Shown in pieces: positions 1-12,035 of a stretch of 64,000 nt of DNA. Each line of letters starts with the position of its first letter. The stretch's first letter is position 1. The notes beneath the pieces are model-generated. The model was not told the origin of the DNA, made no database searches, and saw only the letters and a list, made by a program, of their open reading frames with translations. Source of the DNA: Symbiodinium natans (lineage: Eukaryota; Sar; Dinophyceae; Suessiales; Symbiodiniaceae); contig CAJNDS010001890.1 of the NCBI GenBank assembly GCA_905221605.1, positions 811,501-875,500 on the forward strand, written 5' to 3'. A program made the position numbers and the translations under genes.

Positions 1-2080
1 TATATATGTATATCTTTATATTCCAAAATATTTCTACATGTCTCTGAGGTTTAGGGCTTAGGGTTGCTTCTTGCAGCTACTACTTCTCAGGAGATCGCGG
101 ACCGATGCATCCTAGCAAGGCGCAGGGAGGATGGTACATGATGACATGATGAAGCCGGATCCACGCAAGTCTAGGGTTTAGGGTTTAGGGTTTAGGGTTT
201 AGGCTTTAGGGTTTAGGCTTTAGGGTTTCAAACCCTTCACAAAAGGAAGCCCCCAAAAGGGTACTCATAACTGTTGGCCAAAATTGACAAACGAAACCGA
301 ACTTTGCAAGGAAATTACGTTCAAGGTCGAAATTGGCCCTGAACACGAAACTCTAAACAAGACCCTCCAAACTAACCCTAAGGATCCATGTACCTATACA
401 GTACATACTTGGTCCTGAAGGGATGAACCCTTAAAACCTGTAACCTACATCAAGGGTCTAGTGACACAACTGCCTGAATTGACCTTCGGGTTTAGGGTTT
501 AGGGTCGGTCCCATCGTCAGTTCACCAAACCCAATAGAACCCGGGAAACCTGGAGGTTAGGACCCAAGCCCCTGAAGCCACGAAATTGGAACACCCTTTA
601 ATTTAACGCCCAAGTATATACATTTAGGGTTTAGGGTTTAGGGTTTAGGGTTTAGGGTACTATATCGGTACATGGATCCTTAGGGAGGGGTTATGAGCCT
701 TCCCGTATCATAGAAGCCAAAACGGGGCTCCTCATGAAGGAGCTAAAGTTCAGTACTGTATTCTGTCCAACAAAATCCTATGGCAACCAAATTTTTTACT
801 TCCTGCACAAAACCGAGAAAACCTCAGAACGATAGACAAGCTCTCAGCCCGAACCAGCAGTCCCCGAATTCTGATGAGACCAGGCATGTTGGGGATTAAC
901 TGGTTTAGGGTTTCGGGTTTTGGGTTAGGGGTGTTCAGAACAAGGTTTACCGTAATTAGGCTGTTTAGGGTCCCGGACACTAAGCCGAAAAAAAAAAAAA
1001 CACACACACACAGCCCTACAATATGAAGAACCCCCTATGACATGCACAACTGCGCCTTCAGTTAGAGGAACCTCTCGAGCATGCAGACAGTGCGCTGTGC
1101 TAAGCTATCCAATTTCTCATATACCATTTCCGTGGCATAACAAATTCATACATGTATGTACACAAAAATGCATATCAGAATAAGTTGATACATATGTATG
1201 TATATATATATATATGTGCGCACCCAACACTTATATGCCAACAATGACATCTCTTGACTTGTTGGAGCTTCGCGCGTCCGAGCCTCGGCGGAGGCTCACA
1301 GGATCCCGCTGCAGGGACCCGGGAGGTTGATCTCAATTCGATTTTTGCTTTTGGCGGAGGGGGGGGGGGGGTTTAGGGTTGAGGGTTTAGGGTTTAGTGT
1401 TTACGGTTTAAGGGAGGGCGTCGCCCCCCCCCCCCCACCCGCTCCTAATCCCCTCTCCAAAGGGTGGGGGGACCCAGGGAACCCCAGTTTGTTTGACCCT
1501 GGAACCTGAAACTCCTCCATAAAGCTCCTGAACAAACCTTCGAACTACCACACCTTTCAACCCTCCCAGCTCCCAAAAGTATGTCAGATGATGTTGTTGA
1601 GGCTTTGGGGGGGCTATGTTTTTTCCACATACTTCGGGGGGTTTAAGGCAAAGCCTACCGTAATAACCCATTTGTCTAAGGATATTGCTAATAAAAAACC
1701 CTTATCGGATTCTTGTAGGGTTCTTTACGTACTAGACCCAGGAATAACCTAGGAATAAAAAGAGCCGCACCTATTGGTTTAAAGGGGCTTGTATGGGAGC
1801 CTAATGGGTCCTAGTTTTAGAACCCTCACCCTTATAAACCCTAAACCCTAAACCCCTGAGTCCTAGTTTAGGTATATCAAGGGTGACAAGGCACAAAGGG
1901 CCCGGGAGGGTGCCGCAAGTGAAGTGGCCCTCCGTGTCGATTTACAGCCCTGAACTCGCAACCAACCTTGGGGTTTAGGGTTTAGGATTTAGGGTTTAGG
2001 ATTTAGGGTTTAGGATTTAGGGTTTGGGGTTCAGGGTTCGGTTTCCAGGGTCTCAAACCTGTAAACATTGAGCCCTAAGC
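1..2080. other. Telomere-like repeat mosaic, few coding signals
   Basis: Alternating TTTAGGG/CCCTAAA arrays, half copies of family A (381-430 and 641-690), AT microsatellite (1190-1215) and a family D element. A possible plus-strand exon is 82-137: acceptor TTCTTGCAG, donor GATG|GTACAT, reading TSQEIADRCILARRRED. No complete gene seen. Confidence 0.5.
1733..1812. repeat. Introner-like element, family D
   Basis: CTAGACCCAGGAATAACCTA then AATAAAAAGAGCC; ends TGGGTCCTAG. Confidence 0.6.
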
Positions 2081-2560
2081 CGCAACGGAAGGCTTACATC
2101 GTGAACTTCTCCATATGACGTGACATGTGCGGCTGCTCATCCTGTCAGAGCTGTATCTCTCCAGCTTTCACAGAGAAATTTCATAGCCTAGAAGCAACCC
2201 AGGGTGAAGCCCCTGGCAGAAAGCCGTCATGGACTTTAGTCGGCAAGGGCTGCGCCATCTTTCCCCCAGCAGGCACGCTAGACCATGGTGCATGTGTCCT
2301 GCTGTCACGCATCCCGCACCGGGACGCGTTGGCCACAAGGGAACGCGGAAAGCAAAATGAATGCTCGTAGCATGCAGACGCCGAGCCGGCCAACCGAGTC
2401 GGCAAAGCCGCCAGTGACGACCATCCTCACAACCGGCCAGCGGTGTGCAAGAATTTTCGGGTAGGTGCGGCAAAGCCCTGTGTGTAGGGCCTCTGCCTGC
2501 ATGTGCATGCTAGATCGATCCAGGTTAGCTGACCGCACCGAAGCGTGTTTAGACATGTTG
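2081..2560. other. Coding-like island, strand uncertain
   Basis: 480 bp without telomere-like repeats. Plus strand: an 81-codon frame (2125-2370) and then an exon-like 2374-2456 (acceptor ATGCAG, donor CGG|GTAGGT) reading AEPANRVGKAASDDHPHNRP. Minus strand: a 101-codon frame (2473-2168) is also open. High GC makes antisense frames common, so I do not choose. Confidence 0.4.
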
Positions 2561-2880
2561 TCCTAAACCCTAAACCCTAAACCCTAAACCCTAGACCCTA
2601 AACCCTAAACCCTAAACCCTAAACCCTAAACTGCAGCGACTCACAAGAGCAGCACGAGCACAAGGTTGAGCCGCAAAACGGCGGATGCAAGAAAGGCCGT
2701 CACATCTTCCTTGGGGTTTAGGGTTTAGGGTTTAGGGTTAAGGGTTTAGGGTAAACTTAGGATCTATATTGCCCTATACAAAACGTACCCTAAGCCCAAC
2801 TAGGGTATATGAACCATAGACTGACCATAGACCTTTTAGGGTTCATCCGACCCTTAAGGCCTTAAGGTTCTAGAAACGAA

Positions 2881-3002
2881 CCCTAAACCCTAAACCCTAA
2901 ACCCTAAACCCTAAACCCTAAACCCTAAACCCTAAACCCTAAACCCTAAACCCTAAACCCTAAACCCTAAACCCTAAACCCTAAACCCTAAACCCTAAAC
3001 CC
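2881..3002 (-). repeat. Telomere-like array (CCCTAAA), about 17 units
   Basis: Essentially perfect 7-bp units over 122 bp. Confidence 0.95.
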
Positions 3003-6000
3003 AAATTCAAGCTCGGAGGTCCTTGACAGAAGGCCTGAACCCTAAAACCTAAACCCTAAACTCTATAAGAACGGAACCCTGAACCGTACAGAGCCTTTTA
3101 AGGCGGGTGTAGGGCTTCAGGACCCCAAGTCAAGAAAACCTACGAACCCTGAAGCCCTCATGAACTCCGAACGGGTTCCGCAACTGAGGCTCTAAGCCCT
3201 ACAACATATTCCCCAAACCCTACTCTGCCTAAACCCGAAACCCTAAACTCCCTGAACCCTGAACTCCCGAAACGCCCTAAACCCTAAACCCTAAACCCTA
3301 AACCCCTCAACCCGCAGGCGTCCTCTGCAACCTCCAGGGCTTCGAGATGGCTGGCTTCGCCATCCTGCGTAGGGGGGGGGGGGGGGGGGGTTAGGGTTTA
3401 GGGTTTAGGGTTTAGGGTTTAGGGTTTAGGGTTTAGGGTTTAGGGTTGAGGGTTTCGGGTTTAGGGTTCAGGAGATTCGGGTTTTTAGGAGAGGCTTTCG
3501 GCAGTTCTGCTCTGGGCTGTCTTTCCTTGCACCTGCCATCCCCCCAAACCTCTCCCAAGTTTCTAGCAGCTTAGGATAGGGGTTCCGGAGCCCTAAACCC
3601 TGAACCCTAAACCCGAAACCCTAAACCCTAAGGAGCTTTGGGTGCGTTTCCGCCCTCCCAAGCTCAGAATTCTCAGAGGTCTTGAGCCTGGGTAGGGCCA
3701 GGCTTAGTGGCATCTAGGGCTTCGGGTTGAGCAGTTTAGGGTTTAGGGTTTAGGGTTTAGGGTTTAGGGTTTAGGGTTTAGGGTCTAGGGCAAAGGGCTG
3801 TCTAGGGCTTAGGGAAAACTCTGAAGGTGTATGGGTGTTAGGTTTCGGTTTGGGGCTTTGGCTCTAGGCCTCGGGGTGTACATGAGGGGCCAATGGAATT
3901 AGGAGGGCATGTGGGGCAGCCCACAACCCTGAGGGAGAGGGTGACATTGATCGTGTACTACTCTTAGCCTATGAACACCAAGAACTAAACCGATAAGAAC
4001 CCTTCCGTTACCCGTATAAGGAAGAAGGATATTATTTGCCATTTACTATTACAATTACTCTTATTATTCTTACTTTTATTGTTATTATTATTGCTATCAT
4101 AATTATCGTTATGATTATTAGTGCAACTATTATATTTTACATTTCTTTTTTTTGGGGGGGGAGGCGGTCTTAAGCATTAGTTTATGCTCCCCCTAAACCC
4201 GGCACTCTAAACCCCAAACCCCTTAGAACTTGAATGCAAACTGGCCATGTCAGAGGTGCCGACAAGCTCCATTGAAATCCTAAATGCTCACTCGACTGTT
4301 GCCTTGGGCAGCAGCAGAACGGCATCTACCACGTTCTTTTTTAATTTTGGCTTTCCTCCAGCCCCCAAAAGCATGGACCCGGATGACAGCATCTGGCTAT
4401 TATGGGTTTTTGTTTAAACTTAGGGGCTGTTTTTGTTTAAACTTAGGGGCTGGAGCAACCAGAGCCCTAAACCCTAAACACTAAACCCTAAACCCTAAAC
4501 CCTAAACCCTTAACCCTAAACGTTAGGGCTGAAGCCCTGCAAGAAGAGGGCAGCCCTGGCATTCCCTCATCCGGCTTCAGCAGTTGGCGAGCCGTAGGTA
4601 TCCTCGCCCCCAAGCAAGTTGAGGGTTCGCGGCGGTTTAGGGTTTAGGGTTTAGGGTTTAGGGGTTAGGGTTTAGGGTTTAGGGTCTAGGGAGAGATTAG
4701 GGTTCAGGGAGCGGTTTTAGGGGCCTAAGAGTTAAGGGTTGAGGTTTTAGGGTTCAGGGAGTTTAGGGTTGAGGGTGAAGGGTTCAGAGAGTTTTTTCGG
4801 TTTTAAGAGTTAAGGGGCCGGGAGTTTTAGAGTTGAGGGCTTAGGGTTCAGGAGTTTAAGAGCTATGTAAGGATCCAGGGAGTGTAGGGTTGAGGGTTTA
4901 GGGAGTTCAGGGATTAGGGGGCAGGGTGGAGGGAGTTCAGGGTCTAGGGTTTAGGGCTTCTGATAATGTGCCGTGGGGGAGGTCGAGATTCGGGGGCACC
5001 TACCGTGGCAGTAAAGGCAGTTCAGTGACGTACATCGGGCTTTCCCAAGATTTGCAGACCCCTTGGGGTTCCTGTATTGAAGACATAGGGTCACTTGGGG
5101 GCGCAATAGGGGTACCCCTTTTCCGGGGAGATAGCCATAGGGGTTTAGGGTTTAAGGACAAGAGGCTTAGGGTTGTGGATTTCATGATGGTAACATTTCA
5201 GGCGGGCGAGGGCGTTTTTGATTCCAAGGTGGCGGCGAATGCTCCAGGAAAGGCCAGAGCAACTTCTATCTGCTTAAGAAACCCCCCCAAGAAAATGAAC
5301 AACAAACACTAATGGGAATAAGAATAAACCTATAATCCCTACCCCCCCCAAAAAAAACAATCCTAGATTACCATTTTTAAGGAAAACAGGGGCTCTTAAG
5401 CTAGGTTGCCGTAACCTGGGGTGAAACAAGGCTGCCCTTTGTTGCTGACATTCAAGGTGCCCAAAAGCCAAAAGAGCAAAGGGTACCACTGGGCGACCAA
5501 GCCTCGAACCTTCAACTGCGCTTAGGGTTTAGGGTTTAGGGTTTAGGGTTTAGGGTTTAGGGTTTAGGGTTTAGGGTTTAGCGCTCCATTCCGAAAGCGG
5601 GCACGTCCTTTGTCGGAAAATGCCCATAATGGCCCCTAAATTCCCATAGGGATTGTGGGCAAGGTTCCCCCAAACCCTGGGGTACAACCTTTACGGTCTC
5701 AGGTAGGGTCCCCTCCGATAAAATCTCCCAGGTCCCAGGTCCTTCCAATCTGTCATGACTGTGACCGTCAGGGGATCCTGCTCCAGGGCCCCCGCGGCCT
5801 AAACCCTGAAACCCTGAAACCCTGAAACCCTGAAACCCTGAAACCCTGAAACCCTCAAACCCTCAACCCTATAAACCCTCAAACCCTCAACCCTATAAAC
5901 CCTAAACCCTAAACCCTAAGCCGATTTTGGCTGCCATCCCAGAACCCCGAAGCAAACTTGACAGCGCCAAGCCTCAACCCCTCAACCCTACATCGTGAAT

Positions 6001-7071
6001 CTCAAAGCCTGCTTTGTAGCCCAGCAACCATTTACATATGATAAATATATATGTATATATATATATATATACACTTAATCCCTGTTCCCCTAGGAAGAAA
6101 AAGGATCCTTTTTGTTTGTATATAAGAAAGCCCATAACCCAAAAAGTAAAAAGGATCCCTAACACTGATCTAGTATATATATACATACATAATGCGGGTA
6201 CGGGTGGTGGCGGTTACTTTCACTAGCACCACGTGGGCTAGCCTCTAAGCTTCAACTGGGTTAGGCTCAGGGCTTGGGGTTTAGGGTTTATAGGGCTTAG
6301 GGTTTAGGGTATACTTTTGAGTCTAGAGTTTAGCGTTTAGGGTTGCACCTAAGGTTTTGCTTCTCCAGGCCCTTGAGGCGATGAATTTCAGAGCCCACCG
6401 GCATTCGGAACGTTCTAACGAAGTCGGGTTCCCTTTAACACCCTAAACCCTGAACCCTAAACCCTAAACCCTGGGAGGGTAAAGACCCACGCTTGCGGCC
6501 TGCAGAACTTAGAGACCTTCATGGGGTTTAGGGTTTAGGGTTTCTAGAGTTTATAGGGTTTAGAGTCTAGAGTCTGCAGGGTCGTGAGTTTATGGGGCTT
6601 AGGGTGTTGGGATTTAGACTTAAGGGTTGGCATTCCGGGCACTTTGTTTCAAAAGCCCAAACACGAATCTCAAACACGACTCCGTTGTACCAGGGCCCCT
6701 TTGAAAGGATGCTCATTGCTTGAAGCCCGAGCCATGAAGCCAAACCCTAAACGCAACACTCTAACGAGGGATACCACACCTCCCCCTCTCTCTCTCTCTT
6801 TCTTTGGGAGTGGGTGCGATACTAAATGCAAAAGCTATGGGACTTACCTAACTCCCGGTAGGACTGATAAGCCTACACTTCCAGAGACCTAGTTGGTGTG
6901 TCCTCGAGGTCTCGAGTGACCTTGCCATCAGATCTCTGGATCTAGAGGACGACGCTGAGGGCGTTTGTTTAGTAGGGGGAGCTTCGGCCGAAGCCCTAAA
7001 CCCTAAACCCGAAACCCTCAACTCCGAACCCCTAAAACCGAAACCCTGAACCACCTCTTCGCGAGGTGTCC

Positions 7072-7154
7072 TTAAACCCTAAACCCTAAACCCTAAACCC
7101 TAAACCCTAAACCCTAAACCCTAAACCCTAAACCCTAAACCCTAAAACCTAAAC
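7072..7154 (-). repeat. Telomere-like array (CCCTAAA)
   Basis: About 11 units, left flank of a coding-like island (7156-7226). Confidence 0.9.
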
Positions 7155-7470
7155 CATGGCCGCACTTTTTTCTCTTCCATCGACCAGGCATCGCCCCAGA
7201 GGGTCCGCTAGTGGTGCTTTTTCCGGAGTTTAGGATTTAGGGTTTAGGGTTTAGGGTTTAGGGTTTAGGGTGTAGGGGTTTAGGGGGTAGACAAACGGTT
7301 TAGGGTTTAGGGGTTTAGGTGTTTAGGGGTTTAGGGGCTAAGGGGTTAAGGGGTTAAGGGGTTTAGGGGTTAACGGGGCTAAGGGGTTCAGTATGGCCTT
7401 TGCTACCGAACTCCAAGTTTTGTACTACAGGCGGACGCTCTTGGCACCACGCCGGCTCTCAAAGCCACGC

Positions 7471-7574
7471 TTGGAGATTCATGGTACTTATTCTCCAATT
7501 ATAACTGTACTTCTAACCCACTAATCAGCCCCGTAAGTGCCCTAAGATGGTTACAAGTACAGTTATAAGTATAA
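7471..7574. repeat. Introner-like element, family F, partial
   Basis: CTTGGAGATTCATGGTACTT start with TTATAACTGTACTTCTAACC; the right terminus is replaced by a CCCTAAA array. Confidence 0.55.
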
Positions 7575-7645
7575 ACCCTAAACCCTAAACCCTAAACCCT
7601 AAACCCTAAACCCTAAACCCTAAACCCTAAACCCTAAACCCTAAA
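7572..7645 (-). repeat. Telomere-like array (CCCTAAA)
   Basis: Ten units between a truncated family F element and the terminal exon at 7650. Confidence 0.9.
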
Positions 7646-7649
7646 AGCC

Positions 7650-7736
7650 TCAGGCTCTCAGCTTCTTGTAGTACTCCAGCAGCTCCCGCATGCCTTCAAA
7701 ACTCCAGAGCATCTGGTCTCCCCCAAACCAAAACCG
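7650..7736 (-). CDS. Terminal coding exon with stop codon
   Basis: Acceptor CAGAGCTGCAG-like (on the minus strand GAGAGCTGCAG) then 28 codons and TGA: RFWFGGDQMLWSFEGMRELL followed by EYYKKLRA. It is flanked on the left by a CCCTAAA array (7572-7645). It is the clearest 3' end of a minus-strand gene in the first 15 kb and may terminate the long split gene to its right, but no continuous chain could be proven. Confidence 0.6.
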   Translation of the reverse strand, partial: RFWFGGDQMLWSFEGMRELLEYYKKLRA

Positions 7737-9890
7737 CTGCAGCTCTCACTTGAAAAACCCTAAACCCTAAACCCTAAACCCCAAACCCCAAACTCTAAAC
7801 CCTAACCCCAAACCCTAAACCCTAAAAGTCAAGCCGGAATCCATGAGATCGCTTCGAGCGGCGATCTTGCGCCGAAGTGGAGTCGCTTTGGCCCCGCGTG
7901 GAGCCGTGAAGGAGGAGGATGTTGATATCCTGGGATTTAGGGTTCAGGCTTCAGGGGCTTTGGGCCATGGGGTTAAAGTGACTAAGGGTTTGAGGGGATG
8001 AAAGGTTTAAGGTTGATGTCCTGGGACTTCGGGTTCAGGTTGCAGGTTTAAGGGTTGTTGATTCAAGGGGTTGAGGGTTTGAGGGTTTCAGGGAGTAAGG
8101 AATTAAGGGATTAAGGGATTCAGGGTTTAACGGCTTAAGGGGTTAAGCGTCTAAGGGATTGGGGGGTTTAGGGATTTTGGAGGATATGTTGGCGACTTCA
8201 GCGCGGGGTCTGTGAATGCATGAAATTCTGCATGTACATGCACATGCACATGCAAAAATCGATGGACGTGTACATGCATGCTTCCTTGCCTATACATACA
8301 GACATATAACATATATACATGTATGTATGTATATACAGATGTATACAGATATTTCAAGACGTGCACTATTTGCCATAACCATGCATACGTATGCATGTAC
8401 TTAGGCTGAGCTACCTGATGCTTTCGGTCACCTTGGTGCCTGCCCCTCCTCTTTTTTTTTTTTTTTTGTTTTGGGGGGGGGACCCTTTCAATCCCGAGAC
8501 TTGAGAGATTTAGGGTTGGTGTTGGCTTTGGGAACCTATTTTCGCTGGCTATTGCTTTAAAGCTCCTTCAGGGGACATTCAGGGCAGCCAACCCGATCCC
8601 CTGACTTGCAAATCGCCTGCAAAGCCTTCAGCGGAAGCTACTATTCAAGAACGGAGTCAGTGGTGAGTGGCCGCGGATAAAGTTGAATTGAAAGGCTACT
8701 ATAGGGGCCTATGTTAATAGAATGGGAGGCGTGCAACGTTTGGGGTTCCTGCAATCTCCCACAAACCCTCAAACCCCAAACCCAGAAAAGACACACCCTC
8801 TAAACCCTAAACCCCGTGCTGAACAAGTTCAGCCCTGCAGGGGGTTTCTCTGTTTCTCAGCTTCGCTGACCACAGATGCTGTACCTGCCAAGCCACCAGG
8901 ACTTCCAAATCTGCACTCGGAAGCAGATCAACAGCACGGGCGATGCTTTCCACCTTAGTCGGGGGAGTCATACCAACCCTAAAACCTAAACCCTACACGC
9001 CTAAACCCTAAATCCCAAAGCCTAAACCCTAAACCCCAAAACCCTGAACCCTAAACCCTAAAGCCTAAACCCTAAACCCCCAAAACCCTAAACCTTATGG
9101 TGGGCATTGATTGGGGGTTGCTCCGGTGCGCTTTGCCACTCGAGGGTTCTCCAGCCCTGTACTCCTTAAAGGCTTAAGGGGTTCAGGGTTTAGGGCTTAT
9201 AGAGCTCAGGGTTTAGGGGTTAGTGGTTAGGGTTTAGGGAGTTTAGGGTTTAGGCTATCATGTAGGATTGGTTCGCGACTTTACGTAAGACAGGCACATT
9301 TGAAGGACGAAACCCCTAAAAACCTGAAACCCCGCAAACTTTGAAATTCTGAAACCCCGAAACCCTACACCCCTCAACCCCTGAACTCAAAACCCTGAAC
9401 CCTAAACCCTAACCTCTAAACCCTACACCCCTAAACACTAAACCCTGGGGAGAGTTCTTTCCCCTTAGTTGGCGACCCTGCGGAGGAATACTATGTCTTC
9501 AGATACACGGGCTACACTTTCTCAGAAATCGAAAAAAAGTCTAGGGTTTGGGGTCTAGAGTTTAGGGCCGCAAGCCCACAACCCTAAACCCTAAACCCTA
9601 AACCCTAAGCCCTAAGCCCTAAACCCTAAACCCTAAACCCTAAACCCTAAACCCCAGACCCTAAACCCTATGAACCCTGAACCCTTGCCACCCCCTGCAC
9701 TGATCGCATGCCAAAGTTCGATGGACTCCCACGGATTTCGGAAGACGCCTCCACCTACGGGTTCAGGGTGTAGGATTGACGTTAGGGTTCAGGGTTCGGG
9801 TTTAGGGTTTAGGGCTTAGGGATTAGGGTTTAAGGGTTAAGGGTTAAGGGTTAAGGGTTTAGGGTTCAGGGTTCAGGGTTCAGGGCTTCG

Positions 9891-9985
9891 GGTCCACCTA
9901 TATACTACATACTTGGGCCTTGAAGCGAATATGTGGGAACCCCCTTTCAAGCCGAAGTACATACCATATAGGCACGTGGACCCTG
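9891..9985. repeat. Introner-like element, family A
   Basis: Inverted ends GGTCCACCTATA and ATAGGCACGTGGACC; the family consensus ends are GGTCCATGTACC / GGTACATGGACC with an inner ACTTGGGCC motif. GT and AG dinucleotides lie inside the termini. Confidence 0.65.
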
Positions 9986-10227
9986 AGGGTTTGTTGGGTT
10001 TCTACGGTTTCTAGAGGTTCTAGGGTGTTTAGGGCTTCTTTGGTTTAGGGTTTTAAGGTTTGTAGGGTGTACAGGGTATATAGGCTTTAGGTTTTGTAGG
10101 AATTTGGGGTGTATAGGGTTTGGGTTTACAAGTCTTTTGGGGGGTCGGGGTAGGGTTGAATGGTCAGGTTGGCGTGTTGATCCCTACGAGCCCATGCACC
10201 TGCATGTTAGATACTTGGGCCACTAAG

Positions 10228-10282
10228 CGTATATGGGCTTGGTAGCCCAGTAACCATATTATAATAAGGGCACCCTTTTGGG
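10228..10282. repeat. Introner-like element, family C, left part
   Basis: CTTGGTAGCCCAGTAACCAT through AAGGGCACCCTTTTGGGG; directly followed by the family F copy at 10279-10417. Confidence 0.55.
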
Positions 10283-10417
10283 GTACTTGGAAGTTCTTGG
10301 TGCTTATTAACCAAGTATGACCGTACTTATAACCATACTAGGGCACTTAAGGGGCTGATAAGTGGGTTATAAGTACAGTTATAATTGATTAAAAAGTACC
10401 ATGAACCTCCAAGTACT
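10279..10417. repeat. Introner-like element, family F
   Basis: Inverted termini CTTGGAAGTTCTTGGTGCTT and AAGTACCATGAACCTCCAAG; inner TATAACCATACTAGGGCACTT and AAGTGGGTTATAAGTACAG. A partial relative is at 7471-7574. Confidence 0.7.
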
Positions 10418-11081
10418 TTATGAGGGAATCTGGTTCTAGGCCGCCACTGCAGGGCAGACTGGAGTCCAAAATTCCACAGCGCCCTTCCCTAAACCCCAAA
10501 GCCTGAAGTTAAGGCCCCATAAACCCTAAACCCTAAACCCTACATCCTAAACCCCAAACCCTCACTAAGTCCTCAATCCTCAGCCAAGACTCCGAACAAA
10601 TCTAAACACCCTGCAGCTACTCAGTTCTTGGGGCCCGCTGGTTACCTGTACGGCAACCCGGAAGAAACCCTCCATAAGAGTTTAGGGTTTAGGACTTAGG
10701 GTTTAGTGTTTAGGGTTTTGGGGCTTGGGGTTTGGGGTTTGGGGTTTACAGTTTAGGGTTTAGGGTTCCCCTGCAGTAAACTCCATAAAGTTGGAACATG
10801 GTTTAAGGCTAGTAACCCTCATGGGGCATGCGGGTTATTATGTTCCACCTCTTGGGATCTTGCTGTAACCCTACCCCGCCCTAAACCCTAAACCCTAAAC
10901 CCTAAACCCTAAACCCTAAACCCTAAACCCTAAACCCTAAACCCTAGACCCCCAGGCCTAGCGGCATGAGGAAGACCTTCGCCCGGCTCCCAGACTCACG
11001 GGACCAGCTCGCGGCCGCGCGCAGTGAGCCGAAGTACCTACATCTGAGGCTGCAATGGTTACTGGGATCCGAAGTATCGGC

Positions 11082-11188
11082 TAGGGTTTAGGGTTTAGGG
11101 TTTAGGGTCTAGGGTCTAGGGTCTAGGGTCTAGGGTCTAGGGTCTAGGGTCTAGGGTTTAGGGTTTAGGGTTTAGGGTTTAGGGTTTA
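11082..11188 (+). repeat. Telomere-like array with a TCTAGGG variant block
   Basis: Two blocks of TTTAGGG flank seven consecutive TCTAGGG units (about 11106-11155), showing local homogenisation of a variant. Confidence 0.9.
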
Positions 11189-11201
11189 TTCGTTTAGGTT
11201 T

Positions 11202-11316
11202 CCCTAAGGATTCATGTACCTACATGAAATAGTAGTATTTACTTGGGGCTTAACTGGCTTCCTATCTAGCAGCATTCGGGGCCAAGTATATACTACACAG
11301 GTACATGGATCCTTAG
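11202..11316. repeat. Introner-like element, family A
   Basis: Complete copy: CCCTAAGGATTCATGTACC at the left, GGTACATGGATCCTTAG at the right, inner ACTTGGGGC and GGCCAAGTATA. Confidence 0.75.
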
Positions 11317-11781
11317 ATTTGTTTGTGGCCTCAGGATCTCCAGGAGCTAGCTAGGGTTTAGGGTTCAGGGTTTAGGGTTTAGGGTTTCGGGTTTAGGGTT
11401 TAGGGCAAAAACTCTGAAAGCAGGCTGCTGAGCAAGCAGGAAGAGCTTGGCGACGGTGCTCTGGAACTCCTGCGCAGGCCTAAACCCTTACCTCGAAAAC
11501 GCAACCCCTCTACCCTAAACCCTATATTAGGGGATAGGATTAGGGGGATCCTTGGGGACATAGACCCTCTGAATAAGGTCCCTGTTGAAGAGAGCCAGAA
11601 GAGGCTGAGGAAGGGCTCCCTTTTTAAGGGCTCCGCCTTCGTCTACCTAGGATATACAAGCCCTGAGAGCCAGACTCTACGAACCAAACGCCCCCGAAAT
11701 CACACCCCGAAACAAGCCCTGCAAAACACTAAAGCCTAAAACGTCCCCAAAAACCAACCCTGAGACCGATAAACCCCCTAC

Positions 11782-11904
11782 CCAGTGCCCTGGCAGCTCC
11801 AGTTCCGCTTGAGGTTTTGGGGTTTTCGGGTTGTCCAAACAGCCCTGAAACGCCTTTGACTTGGAGTGGTGCGGGTCTGGGGGCACCGTGCAGCAGCTGG
11901 CCAT
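11782..11904 (-). CDS. Possible first exon of a minus-strand gene
   Basis: ATG followed by 41 open codons (MASCCTVPPDPHHSKSKAF...) ending at a CACTGG|GTAGGG donor. No upstream acceptor is needed if the ATG is the start. Introner family B copy 11918-12035 lies directly upstream. Could also be an internal exon using the AG at 11899-11900. Confidence 0.4.
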
Positions 11905-11917
11905 TTTCAGGGCTTAG

Positions 11918-12035
11918 TTGGGATGTTCCCCCCTATACTAACAGTCCTTAATGAGGATTAGAGTGCCCCTCCCCACCCCCCAATTACAATCCCTATTAAT
12001 TAAGGGCACCTGTTCGTATAAGGAGGAAATCCCAA
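11918..12035. repeat. Introner-like element, family B
   Basis: Inverted termini TTGGGATGTTCCCCCC / GGAGGAAATCCCAA with inner TATACTAACAGTCCTTAAT. Family B copies share TTGGGATGTTCCC and CTAACAGTCCTT. Confidence 0.75.

Larger units (their letters stand above)
2561..7649. other. Telomere-like mosaic with small coding-like islands
   Basis: Islands between outward-facing arrays: 2634-2712 (plus: DSQEQHEHKVEPQNGGCKKG; minus also open with a GTGAGT donor), 3320-3368 (plus: VLCNLQGFEMAGFAIL with CCCGCAG acceptor and GTAGGG donor), 4550-4600 (plus: KRAALAFPHPASAVGEP) and 7195-7226 (plus: IAPEGPLVVLFPE after a pyrimidine tract). A family C right end is at 5461-5505 and AT-rich inverted sequence at 6030-6195. 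They suggest a plus-strand gene converging on the minus-strand terminal exon at 7650, but no chain could be joined. Confidence 0.4.
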
